From: Clostridiales bacterium
GTDB taxonomy: Bacteria > Bacillota > Clostridia > Oscillospirales > Oscillospiraceae
Assembly (NCBI GenBank): GCA_019422005.1
Contig: JAHZEF010000011.1
Coordinates: 1 to 9,901 of the forward strand
Length of the DNA: 9,901 bases
Direction: 5' to 3'
Shown: positions 1 through 5,947 of the stretch, piece after piece
Layout of the letters: each line of letters begins with the position of its first letter
Position numbering within the stretch: the first letter of the stretch is position 1
Program-made: the position numbers and the translations under genes
Notes under the pieces: generated by a model
Database searches by the model: none
Told to the model about the DNA's origin: nothing
The model's input: only the letters and a program-made list of their open reading frames with translations

Positions 1-126
1 TCCCGGGTACTGCTCCCCAGCGGCCTCCTGGTCTGCATCATCGGCCTCCTGTCCGCCCGCTTCTTCGTCCGGCTGGATCACGCCGGCAATCCAACCCCGG
101 CAGGCCGGGCACCAAACGCACCATAA
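1..126 (+). CDS. C-terminal end of a probable membrane protein (partial)
   Basis: Frame 1 is open from the left edge to a TAA at 124-126 and encodes 41 residues. They read as one hydrophobic stretch (about residues 3-18, LLPSGLLVCIIGLLSA) followed by an arginine-containing segment (RFFVRLDH) and a short Pro/Ala/Gly-rich tail. That pattern fits the last membrane helix of an integral membrane protein with a positively charged cytoplasmic end. The family cannot be told from 41 residues. It would converge on the regulator at 359-1246, and the strong hairpin at 294-334 could end both transcripts. The start lies outside the window. Chance openness of a GC-rich 126-base frame is a real alternative, so confidence is moderate at best. 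Confidence 0.4.
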   Translation, partial: SRVLLPSGLLVCIIGLLSARFFVRLDHAGNPTPAGRAPNAP

Positions 127-293
127 ACCCGGTGCTTCCCGACCGCAAATCCAGCACACTGCAGCAGAGTTCTGCTGAAAATTAAAGAGCTGCAGGGCAA
201 GCCACCGTTTAAACCGGTACGGGGCCTATCTCCCCTTTTACAATACCATTCCGACATCAGGCTGTGCCATTTTCTGCGATGGCATGAAACACA
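127..293. other. Short non-coding stretch with two minor inverted repeats
   Basis: No coding frame is supported here. Two small dyads are visible: CAGCAGA/TCTGCTG at 162-168/171-177, and TGCCAT/ATGGCA at 265-270/279-284 with an 8-nt loop. The second lies just beyond the large hairpin as seen from the minus-strand regulator and could help form the 3' end of that transcript. Neither has a convincing uridine tract, so no function is assigned. Confidence 0.4.
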
Positions 294-341
294 GCGGAGC
301 CGGCGATACGTATTGACCGTATCGCCGGCTCCGCCTCTTTT
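294..341. terminator. Strong 17-bp hairpin, probable bidirectional terminator
   Basis: A perfect 17-bp inverted repeat, GCGGAGCCGGCGATACG at 294-310 and its reverse complement at 318-334, encloses a 7-nt loop. On the plus strand it is followed by CTCTTTTC, a short uridine-rich tail. On the minus strand it is followed by TGTGTTTC, which is poorer. It starts 24 bases past the minus-strand regulator's stop codon and lies about 170 bases past the putative membrane-protein stop, so it fits a shared terminator between converging genes. The stem is long and GC-rich. The imperfect uridine tracts are the main reason for caution; a dispersed palindromic element is the alternative. Confidence 0.65.
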
Positions 342-358
342 CGGTTATATTGAAATCC

Positions 359-1246
359 TCAGACCTGATGATCGGAAGTTTTTCTTGAGTTCCTCGGAAG
401 AACACACTTGGGAGCACAGAAATTGCTCAGATACGTCGCATGTGTTCGGTTCATATGCCTGCCGCGGAGTGTGATAATGGAAAAAAGCATCGAAACTGCA
501 TACAGTTCTCCAATCCTGGCAGTAAGAATGGAACTGAAATAATCCTGCTTTGTATCTCCAACCTTGATTCTGTAGTCCAAATAGGCAGAAAGAGGATTAT
601 TCTCACGTCCCGTGATCCCGATGGTAGTAATCCCTGCATTTTTTGCGCAGCGAAGATTTTCATAAATGTTGCTGAGTTGACCACCATGAGAAATCATAAA
701 AATAACATCCCCTGGCTGCAAACTTTTGATTTCCAGCAGTTCAAAAACAGGATCAGCGACAAAATTGCAATGGATGCCAACCTGCAGGAAGAGGTCATAT
801 GCGCATCTTGCAATGCATCCGGACCCGCCATTGCCAAAGATGAGAATATGCGGAGCGTGGAGCAAAACATTGGCAACGGTTTCATACAGCTCATCGTCAT
901 TTACACGATCGGCAGCACCGATTACATTTTGGTGCAAATCACATACTTTTTGCCGGATCAGGCGCGCAGGGTCTGTATCCAGCAAATCATACAGGCCGGC
1001 ACAAGGTTCCCGGGTATTTTTGTCCAAAAAGGATTTCAGGTCACTGAACCCATCAAACCCAAGGCTGTAACAAAATCGAACTACAGTGGCCGGGCTGGTC
1101 TGCGTTTTCGCAGCCAGATCCATGGCAGTCATGGCGGCAACCTCGCTGTAATTCTCCTGCAGATAGGATGCGATCCTGCGTGAGGCTGGCGTCAGGCATT
1201 GTTCCGCTTTTTCCATACGCGTTTTTAAGATACTTTCGATACTCAT
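359..1246 (-). CDS. RpiR/MurR-family transcriptional regulator (HTH + SIS)
   Basis: This 295-residue protein has the standard two-domain layout of the RpiR family. Residues 1-77 form the N-terminal winged-helix DNA-binding domain, with the helix-turn-helix around 37-70 (MTAMDLAAKTQTSPATVVRF then CYSLGFDGFSDLK). Residues about 130-265 form a SIS sugar-phosphate isomerase domain with a glycine-rich start (IFGNGGSGCIA at 136-146) and the second SIS loop ISHGGQLSNI at 185-194. Family SIS domains bind phosphosugars, so the effector is probably a sugar phosphate made by the neighbouring pathway (inference). The ATG at 1244-1246 is preceded by a perfect AGGAGG (1256-1261, complement strand) at 9-nt spacing. 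It is transcribed divergently from the transketolase operon, the usual position of a local regulator. Whether it represses or activates cannot be told. The last 30 or so residues are basic and beyond the core domain. Confidence 0.93.
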   Translation of the reverse strand: MSIESILKTRMEKAEQCLTPASRRIASYLQENYSEVAAMTAMDLAAKTQTSPATVVRFCYSLGFDGFSDLKSFLDKNTREPCAGLYDLLDTDPARLIRQKVCDLHQNVIGAADRVNDDELYETVANVLLHAPHILIFGNGGSGCIARCAYDLFLQVGIHCNFVADPVFELLEIKSLQPGDVIFMISHGGQLSNIYENLRCAKNAGITTIGITGRENNPLSAYLDYRIKVGDTKQDYFSSILTARIGELYAVSMLFSIITLRGRHMNRTHATYLSNFCAPKCVLPRNSRKTSDHQV

Positions 1247-1255
1247 GACACCCGA

Positions 1256-1261
1256 CCTCCT
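1256..1261 (-). promoter_or_regulatory. Ribosome binding site of the RpiR-family gene
   Basis: Plus-strand CCTCCT reads AGGAGG on the minus strand, 9 nt before the ATG at 1246-1244. It fixes the start of the regulator. Confidence 0.85.
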
Positions 1262-1262
1262 G

Positions 1263-1299
1263 ATGAAAACCCGCTTTTCATTTCAATAAATAATGAAAT
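1263..1299. promoter_or_regulatory. Two adjacent TGAAA/TTTCA dyads, candidate operators
   Basis: Two perfect inverted repeats lie side by side: ATGAAAA (1263-1269) with TTTTCAT (1275-1281) around 5 nt, and ATTTCA (1280-1285) with TGAAAT (1294-1299) around 8 nt. Both fall between the regulator's predicted transcription start and its ribosome binding site. TGAAA/TTTCA palindromes are plausible dimeric operator sites, and autoregulation by the RpiR protein is the natural guess. In AT-rich DNA short dyads arise by chance, so this is suggestive only. Confidence 0.35.
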
Positions 1300-1306
1300 C
1301 AAATAT

Positions 1307-1335
1307 ATTATATCACATTATCATTCAGATAAAAC
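1307..1335 (-). promoter_or_regulatory. Probable promoter of the RpiR-family gene (extended -10)
   Basis: On the minus strand the bases at 1315-1307 read TGATATAAT, an exact extended -10 (TGnTATAAT). At 17-bp spacing the -35 position (1330-1335) reads GTTTTA, a weak match, which the TGn extension can compensate for. The predicted transcript would start near 1300 and carry a leader of about 55 nt containing the TGAAA/TTTCA dyads at 1263-1299. An ATTATCA motif (1317-1323) sits in the spacer, so a protein bound there would block polymerase. Confidence 0.6.
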
Positions 1336-1361
1336 TAAAATAACATCCAATTCCAGTAACG

Positions 1362-1397
1362 AAAAATTATCAAAAATGCTGCATTGTGATAATTTTT
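1362..1397. repeat. 36-bp long dyad with 11-bp perfect outer arms
   Basis: AAAAATTATCA (1362-1372) and TGATAATTTTT (1387-1397) are perfect reverse complements. Inside them AATGC (1375-1379) and GCATT (1381-1385) form a second dyad around T1380, so nearly the whole 36 bases are symmetric. It lies upstream of both divergent promoters, about 27 bp from the regulator's -35 position. The half-site ATTATCA recurs at 1317-1323 inside the regulator's promoter. This looks like an operator rather than a terminator: the arms are AT-rich and the T-run (1393-1399) is mostly part of the arm. Which protein binds it is unknown. Confidence 0.5.
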
Positions 1398-1522
1398 TTG
1401 CGCCAATAATCTAATTTATTTCATGCTAATTTCAAAAATCCAGTAAAACGAACCAAGATTTCAGATTATGCCGCAAAAACAAAATCCAGCGCCCACACCT
1501 ATTTCATGGAAAATCTGAAACG

Positions 1523-1544
1523 CATTTCATCAGGCAGCGAAATG
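1523..1544. promoter_or_regulatory. CATTTC/GAAATG dyad upstream of transketolase promoter
   Basis: CATTTC (1523-1528) and GAAATG (1539-1544) form a perfect 6-bp inverted repeat with a 10-nt spacer, giving arm centres 16 bp apart. It ends about 6 bp before the -35 position of the predicted operon promoter (-10 at 1573-1578). That location suits an activator or repressor site, and its half-site resembles the dyads near the regulator's start. The likely ligand is the divergently encoded RpiR protein (inference). Confidence 0.35.
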
Positions 1545-1549
1545 TCCAA

Positions 1550-1578
1550 TGGTTTTTCACAGGCCCGCCAGTTATAAT
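1550..1578 (+). promoter_or_regulatory. Probable promoter of the transketolase operon
   Basis: A perfect TATAAT lies at 1573-1578, 51 bp before the chosen ATG at 1630. The -35 window at 17-bp spacing (1550-1555, TGGTTT) is a poor match to TTGACA, which would fit a promoter that needs an activator. Transcription would start near 1585, making any start codon before that untranslatable. Confidence 0.5.
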
Positions 1579-1629
1579 GAGCGCGAAAGGGAAGCAGATA
1601 ACAGACGGCTTTCAGAAAGGTGTGAGGTT

Positions 1630-2466
1630 ATGCCAACAGAAGTGATTGAGAGACTAAAGAAAACGGCCATCGCGGTACGAAAAAATCTGCTCACCATGAT
1701 TTATGAGGCAAAATCAGGGCATCCGGGTGGTTCGTTGTCGGCGGCCGATCTCATGACCGCGTTGTACTTTTACGAATTGAACCTCAGGCCGGAGGATCCT
1801 CACTGGCCAGAACGGGATCGCTTTGTCCTCTCCAAGGGCCATGTGTGCCCGGTACTCTACACGTGTCTGGCCATGCGCGGGTATTTCCCGATGGAACAGC
1901 TGAGCCAGCTGAGAAAGTACGGTTCGATTCTGCAGGGGCATCCGGACATGAAACGGACACCCGGGATAGAGATCTCCACGGGTTCTCTCGGGCAGGGAAT
2001 TTCCACCGCCGCAGGCATGGCATTGGGGAACCGGCGGAAGGGAAACCCGGGCCGTGTGTTCTGCATGCTGGGCGACGGCGAGTGCAATGAGGGACAGGTC
2101 TGGGAGGCCTTTGAGGCCGCTTCCAAATATGAGCTGGGTAATCTGGTGGTCATCATCGATCACAATCAGCTGCAAAATGACGGATGCTGCGAGGAGATTA
2201 TGCCGCCGGGCAGCCTGCACGCGAAGTTGGAGGCATTCGGGTTTTTGACATATACGATCGATGGACATGATATGGAAGCAATCGTGAACACGCTGGATAA
2301 GATTCGGAACGCGGGAGATCCACGTCCAAAGGCGATCATTGCCAAAACCATCAAGGGGCGCGGCGTTTCCTTCATGGAAGGCGCTGTGGCGTGGCACGGC
2401 CAGGCGCCAAACGATGCAGAATACGAAAAAGCCATGGCAGAAATTGAAGGGGGGCTGGAAGCATGA
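1630..2466 (+). CDS. Transketolase N-terminal subunit (pair 1)
   Basis: At 278 residues this is the usual length of a stand-alone N-terminal (TPP-binding) half of a split transketolase. Motifs in order: SGHPGG (29-34), LSKGH (67-71), GHPD (103-106), GSLGQG (118-123), the thiamine-diphosphate/Mg motif beginning GDGECNEG (148-155) and ending in N179 (IIDHN), KGRGVSFME (242-250) and WHG with H256. Conserved active-site histidines of the family are therefore present. With its C-half it should transfer a two-carbon ketol unit between a ketose and an aldose in the cytoplasm; the exact sugars are unknown. ATG 1630 was chosen over 1549 because it gives family length, follows a GAGG-containing purine-rich stretch, and lies downstream of the predicted promoter. 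Its last codon overlaps the next gene by 4 bp (ATGA), indicating translational coupling. Confidence 0.95.
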   Translation: MPTEVIERLKKTAIAVRKNLLTMIYEAKSGHPGGSLSAADLMTALYFYELNLRPEDPHWPERDRFVLSKGHVCPVLYTCLAMRGYFPMEQLSQLRKYGSILQGHPDMKRTPGIEISTGSLGQGISTAAGMALGNRRKGNPGRVFCMLGDGECNEGQVWEAFEAASKYELGNLVVIIDHNQLQNDGCCEEIMPPGSLHAKLEAFGFLTYTIDGHDMEAIVNTLDKIRNAGDPRPKAIIAKTIKGRGVSFMEGAVAWHGQAPNDAEYEKAMAEIEGGLEA

Positions 2467-3398
2467 AAGCATTGCGGGAGGCCTTTGGCGATGAGATTCT
2501 GGAATTGGGACAAGAGAATCCGGATATTTTTGTGATCGATTGCGACATCGGAAAATCCTGCAAAACCACGGCCTATTCCAGAGCGCTTCCCCAGCAGTAC
2601 GCCAATGTTGGGATTGCGGAACAAAACGCCGCCGGAATTGCCGCGGGGCTGGCAACCTGCGGCATGATCCCTTTCGTCTGTACCTATGCCGTTTTCGGCT
2701 CCATGCGGATGTGTGAGCAGATTCGCCAGGAAATCTGTTATCCCAAACTCAATGTCAAAATCGCCTGCTCCCACGGCGGGCTGACACCGGGCAACGACGG
2801 AGCCTCTCATCAGGCAATTGAAGACTACGGCATCCTGCGTACACTGCCAAATATGACAGTGATTGTCCCTTGTGATTATGATTCCTGCAGAAAGCTCATC
2901 CGGGAGGCAGCCCGGATCCACGGTCCGGTTTATCTTCGGTTCACCCGCGACCCGGTACCTTTCATATACCCGGAGGATACAGACTTCGAAATCGGCAAAG
3001 CGAAGATCATCCGGGAAGGAGACGACGTGGCAATCATTGCGGCAGGCGCCATTATGAGTCTGGCCTTAGAGGCGGCAGAATTACTGCACGAAAAAGGCAT
3101 TCAGGCAAGGCTGTTGGATATGCATACGGTGAAACCCCTGGACCGGGAGGCCGTATTAAGCGCCATTGAGGAGACAGCCGGCATCGTGACGGTCGAGGAT
3201 CACAACATCATCAATGGCCTGGGCAGCGCGGTGGCCGAGGTTGTAGCCGAGCACGGCGGCGGCCGTATGAAGCGGATGGGAGTCCAGGATCAGTTCGGAG
3301 AGTCAGGGCCATATTACGAACTTCTGAAGAAGAACGGCATTACAGCTGAAAACATCGCAAAAGCCGCTGCTGAGCTCTGCGGCAAATGCAGGAAATAA
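2463..3398 (+). CDS. Transketolase C-terminal subunit (pair 1)
   Basis: This 311-residue protein carries the pyrimidine-binding and C-terminal domains of transketolase. The key motif NVGIAEQN (48-55) holds E53, which aligns with the catalytic glutamate that activates the thiamine cofactor. HGGLTPGNDGASHQ (104-117) is the canonical substrate-loop motif with H104, D112 and H116 all in place. The C-terminal transketolase domain starts near residue 180 (GKAKIIREGDDVAIIAAG) and contains DMHTVKPLD and VEDHNIINGLGSAVAE. The ATG at 2463 overlaps the TGA of the N-half by four bases, so the two subunits are almost surely made in equal amounts and form one enzyme. All expected catalytic residues are seen, so pair 1 looks like a conventional transketolase. 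The substrate is not determined. Confidence 0.95.
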   Translation: MKALREAFGDEILELGQENPDIFVIDCDIGKSCKTTAYSRALPQQYANVGIAEQNAAGIAAGLATCGMIPFVCTYAVFGSMRMCEQIRQEICYPKLNVKIACSHGGLTPGNDGASHQAIEDYGILRTLPNMTVIVPCDYDSCRKLIREAARIHGPVYLRFTRDPVPFIYPEDTDFEIGKAKIIREGDDVAIIAAGAIMSLALEAAELLHEKGIQARLLDMHTVKPLDREAVLSAIEETAGIVTVEDHNIINGLGSAVAEVVAEHGGGRMKRMGVQDQFGESGPYYELLKKNGITAENIAKAAAELCGKCRK

Positions 3399-3402
3399 GG
3401 AG
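3397..3402 (+). promoter_or_regulatory. Ribosome binding site deciding the racemase-like start
   Basis: AAGGAG at 3397-3402 overlaps the stop codon of the upstream gene and lies 8 nt before ATG 3411. It contains the first base of a possible GTG start at 3402, so initiation at 3411 is preferred. Confidence 0.75.
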
Positions 3403-3410
3403 TGTATTTT

Positions 3411-4073
3411 ATGAAACTCTATACCATCAATACCGTAAACAACGCGTATGAACTGATCATCGATCCTTTTGGCAAACCGTTCGAAAAACGCCATCCCGAT
3501 GTAGAGGTCGTCAACATTCTCGATGACAGCCTGCTGCGCCACACCAGGGATGCCGGCGCTGTCACAGAGGCAGTCTCCAATCGGATGCTGCACTATGCCA
3601 GGGCTGCCGAAGAATCAGGCGCGGATGGCGTACTGACCACCTGCACCTCGGTCGTAGGCGGCGCTTTCTTTATCAAGGATCAGATCGGCATCCCTTCCAT
3701 CAATATCGCAGAGCCCGTGGCAGAGCTGGCAGTAGAAGCCGGCACCCGGATCGGCGTCATGGGCACAATTCCCACCAGCCCCGGCGCCATCGACAGGATG
3801 ATTGAACGGTACGCCAAAAAAGCAGGCAAAACCGTGGAGGTCCGCAACGTGGTCGTAGACGGCGCCTTCGACGTCCTCTGTGCCGGAGATCGGAGCAGGC
3901 ACGATGAGATGGTCCGCGAAGCGCTCAGGCAATTGAGCAGAGAAGTAGACGTAATTGCCTTTGCTCAGATTTCCATGAGCCTTCTGCAGCATGAGCCGCT
4001 GGATGTGCCGCTGCTCAAGATCGGTGATTCGGGCTACGAGCGCATTTATGAGTTGATGGCAGAGCGGCTGTAA
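3411..4073 (+). CDS. Asp/Glu/hydantoin racemase superfamily protein, single active-site cysteine
   Basis: The 220-residue length and fold signature match the aspartate/glutamate/hydantoin racemase superfamily: GADGVLTTCTSVVGG (70-84) gives the first catalytic cysteine, C78, and GTRIGVMGTIPTSPG (111-125) begins the second half-domain. In classical racemases a second Cys occupies the matching loop of the second half; here that loop reads VIAFAQISMS (181-190) and has no cysteine. C157 (DVLCAGD) is elsewhere. Two-base racemisation is therefore doubtful. Superfamily members with one cysteine include arylmalonate decarboxylase (which keeps the other cysteine), so a lyase, isomerase or decarboxylase reaction is possible. 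I recall AQxSM-type loops in proteins annotated only by family. It lies 12 bp after the first transketolase and 43 bp before the second, so it likely acts on an intermediate of the same pathway (inference). Substrate unknown. Confidence 0.82.
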   Translation: MKLYTINTVNNAYELIIDPFGKPFEKRHPDVEVVNILDDSLLRHTRDAGAVTEAVSNRMLHYARAAEESGADGVLTTCTSVVGGAFFIKDQIGIPSINIAEPVAELAVEAGTRIGVMGTIPTSPGAIDRMIERYAKKAGKTVEVRNVVVDGAFDVLCAGDRSRHDEMVREALRQLSREVDVIAFAQISMSLLQHEPLDVPLLKIGDSGYERIYELMAERL

Positions 4074-4101
4074 GCCATGCCGCCTGCCGGGCAAACACAA
4101 T

Positions 4102-4119
4102 AAGGAGGCGATTCAAGTG
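4102..4119 (+). promoter_or_regulatory. Strong ribosome binding site with GTG start
   Basis: AAGGAGG at 4102-4108 is followed, after 8 nt, by GTG at 4117-4119. No ATG is available in frame nearby, so this site decides the start of the second N-half. Strong Shine-Dalgarno plus GTG suggests independent, efficient initiation after the 43-bp gap. Confidence 0.8.
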
Positions 4120-4941
4120 CTCACACCCCCCAGCAAGATATATCTGGAGCAGAAAGCAAAAGAAGCCAGGGCATACGCATTGGAAGCCATTTATTCCGCC
4201 GGGCGCGGCCATGTCGGCGGCGCGATGTCCATCATCGAGATTTTGGTTTCGCTCTATTACAGTGCAATGAATGTGGATCCAAAAAATCCGGATTGGGAAG
4301 ACCGGGACCGCCTGGTGTGTTCCAAAGGCCATGCTGCGCCGGCTGTATACGCTTTGCTGGCCATGAAGGGATACTTCGATCCTGCAACGCTGAAAACCCT
4401 GAACCGCAACGGTACCTCTTTGCCGAGCCATTGCGATCGGAAAAAGGTCCGTGGAGTGGATATGACGGCGGGTTCCCTGGGCCAGGGGCTATCCTGTGCA
4501 GTGGGCATGGCCCTTGCATGCCGGTTGGATGGGCGCAGGAATTACATCTACGCCATTGTCGGCGACGGTGAAAGCCAGGAGGGGCAGATCTGGGAAGCCG
4601 TCATGCTGGCGGCACAGAATCACCTGGATCACCTGATTGTGTTTGTGGATAACAACAAGTGTCAGGTCGACGGTTTCACAGCACAGATCAACGCCGTGGA
4701 GCCTCTGGAGGACAAGTACGCTGCCTTCGGCTGGGACGTCCATACGGCCAAAGACGGCCACAGCTTCGAGCAGCTGTTGGGCTGCATCGAGTTGTCCAAG
4801 AAGAACACGGGGAGCCCTCATGTGATCGTCTGCAATACCATTAAAGGCAAGGGCGTTCCCGGATATGAGGGCAGCCCCTCAAGTCATTGCTTCAGCCTGA
4901 GTGAAAAGACGTACGCAGAAGCGCTGAGCCTGTTGAAATAG
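4117..4941 (+). CDS. Transketolase N-terminal subunit (pair 2, divergent)
   Basis: A 274-residue N-half of a split transketolase. Motifs seen: GRGHVGG (29-35, where pair 1 has the usual SGHPGG), CSKGH (68-72), GSLGQG (119-124), GDGESQEGQIWEA (149-161) leading to the cofactor Asn at 179/180 (VDNNK), KGKGVPGYEG (243-252) and a histidine at 257 in SSHCFSLS. Cofactor-binding elements are complete. Two active-site-rim motifs differ: HPGG has become HVGG, and the GHP motif has become SHC (104-106) while its histidine (H105) is kept. It is only moderately similar to pair 1's N-half, so it is an old paralogue, not a recent duplication. Together these suggest a second transketolase with another donor or acceptor specificity. 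It is 13 bp upstream of its C-half. Confidence 0.93.
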   Translation: MLTPPSKIYLEQKAKEARAYALEAIYSAGRGHVGGAMSIIEILVSLYYSAMNVDPKNPDWEDRDRLVCSKGHAAPAVYALLAMKGYFDPATLKTLNRNGTSLPSHCDRKKVRGVDMTAGSLGQGLSCAVGMALACRLDGRRNYIYAIVGDGESQEGQIWEAVMLAAQNHLDHLIVFVDNNKCQVDGFTAQINAVEPLEDKYAAFGWDVHTAKDGHSFEQLLGCIELSKKNTGSPHVIVCNTIKGKGVPGYEGSPSSHCFSLSEKTYAEALSLLK

Positions 4942-4954
4942 GGGGAGATCAGGA

Positions 4955-5899
4955 ATGCCGGACACAAAAGAAATGCGTGCAGTGTACTGTGAAGCACTGC
5001 TGGAAGAAATGAAGCAGGATGCGCGGATTGTGGTATTGGAAGCCGATCTCATGGGCGCCAGCGGCACAAAACTGGTTCAGGACGCCTGCCCTGACCGCCT
5101 GATCAATGTGGGCGTTGCAGAAGCAAATATGGTGAGTACAGCGGCCGGTATGTCCGCCTGCGGCAAAATCCCTGTCTGCGATACCTTTGCAGCCTTCCTT
5201 TCCAGGCGAGACTATGACCAGATTTTCATTTCGGTGGCTTATGCCGGGCTGAACGTCAAACTGGTCGGAACCGACCCAGGCGTGTCCGCAGAACATAACG
5301 GCGGTACGCATATGCCCTTTGAAGATGTGGGGATTCTGCGCGGCATTCCCACCATGACGATCCTCGAACCAGCCGACACCGTACAGCTGAAAAAAGCGCT
5401 GCCGGTAATTTTGCATTCCTATGGCCCCGTGTATATGCGTCTTTACCGTAAATGTCCCCACAGGCTCTACGACGACGACTATCAATTCGAACTCGGAAAG
5501 GCGGATCAGCTGCGGGACGGCAGGGATCTTTCAATTATCGCGTCGGGTATGATGGTCTGGAATGCGTTGCAGGCAGCGGAGATTTTGGAAACAGAGGGAA
5601 TCCACGCCCGTGTTTTAAATATGCACACCATCAAACCCATTGACGTGGAAGCGATCTCCAGGGCCGCCCGCGAAACCGGCGCCATTGTGACAGCAGAAAA
5701 TCACAGTATTCTCAACGGTCTGGGCAGCGCAGTGGCAGAGACGCTTTGTGAAAACGATCTGTTTGTCCCTTTACAGCGGGTCGGCGTACGGGACCTCTTC
5801 GGCGACGTGGGAACAGCGGATTATTTAATGGAGCGGTTTGGCCTGTCGGTATCCGCCATCACAAAAGCCGCCCGCGATACCGCGGCAAGAAAACGCTGA
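4955..5899 (+). CDS. Transketolase C-terminal subunit (pair 2, divergent)
   Basis: A 314-residue C-half. NVGVAEANM (51-59) supplies E56 as the expected catalytic glutamate, in a GVAEA rather than GIAEQ context. The substrate-loop region reads GTDPGVSAEHNGGTHM (105-120): H119 is retained, but the residues that are H104, D112 and Q117 in pair 1 are not conserved (approximately T/D, N115 and M120). I recall this GTDPGV...NGGTHMPFED form from other transketolase-family proteins, so it is a recognisable subfamily rather than damage. The C-terminal domain is intact (ENHSILNGLGSAVAE). A GGGGGAG Shine-Dalgarno at 4941-4947 precedes ATG 4955 by 7 nt. It is the last gene of the operon; the next 300 bases are non-coding. 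Changed sugar-binding residues argue for a substrate different from pair 1's. Confidence 0.93.
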   Translation: MPDTKEMRAVYCEALLEEMKQDARIVVLEADLMGASGTKLVQDACPDRLINVGVAEANMVSTAAGMSACGKIPVCDTFAAFLSRRDYDQIFISVAYAGLNVKLVGTDPGVSAEHNGGTHMPFEDVGILRGIPTMTILEPADTVQLKKALPVILHSYGPVYMRLYRKCPHRLYDDDYQFELGKADQLRDGRDLSIIASGMMVWNALQAAEILETEGIHARVLNMHTIKPIDVEAISRAARETGAIVTAENHSILNGLGSAVAETLCENDLFVPLQRVGVRDLFGDVGTADYLMERFGLSVSAITKAARDTAARKR

Positions 5900-5947
5900 C
5901 CGTTTCAACGCGAAAGAATTTTCAAATTGAGGAATTTAATGGAAAAT

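Larger units (their letters stand above)
1247..1629. other. Divergent control region between regulator and transketolase operon
   Basis: These 383 bases contain no supported gene. They are markedly AT-rich, especially 1280-1450, and hold the promoters, ribosome binding sites and dyads listed separately. Also visible is a direct repeat of CTAATTT at 1411-1417 and 1426-1432 (15-bp period), with TTTCA following at 1419-1423 and 1430-1434. The open frame continues upstream of the transketolase ATG to 1549, but that part lies over the predicted promoter and is not counted as coding. Confidence 0.6.

Noticed and set aside
440..1183. Long plus-strand open frame (247 codons) opposite the RpiR-family gene
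   Set aside because: Fully antisense to a gene with clear HTH and SIS domains, no ribosome binding site, and no recognisable domain in its translation.
1362..1399. Intrinsic terminator formed by the 11-bp dyad and T-run
   Set aside because: The stem is AT-rich and most of the T-run belongs to the arm itself. No gene ends just upstream on the plus strand, so an operator is more likely.
1311..1400. CRP- or Fur-type box suggested by TGTGAT and GATAAT strings
   Set aside because: No TGTGA-N6-TCACA arrangement and no full 7-1-7 Fur palindrome is present. The strings are better described as copies of ATTATCA.
1714..2655. Long minus-strand open frame (313 codons) across the first transketolase N-half
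   Set aside because: It is antisense to strongly conserved transketolase motifs and spans the junction of two real genes. Its composition is that of a codon shadow, with no domain seen.
1630..5899. Recent tandem duplication of the transketolase pair
   Set aside because: The two pairs differ throughout, including active-site motifs, and show no long nucleotide identity. They are old paralogues or separately acquired.
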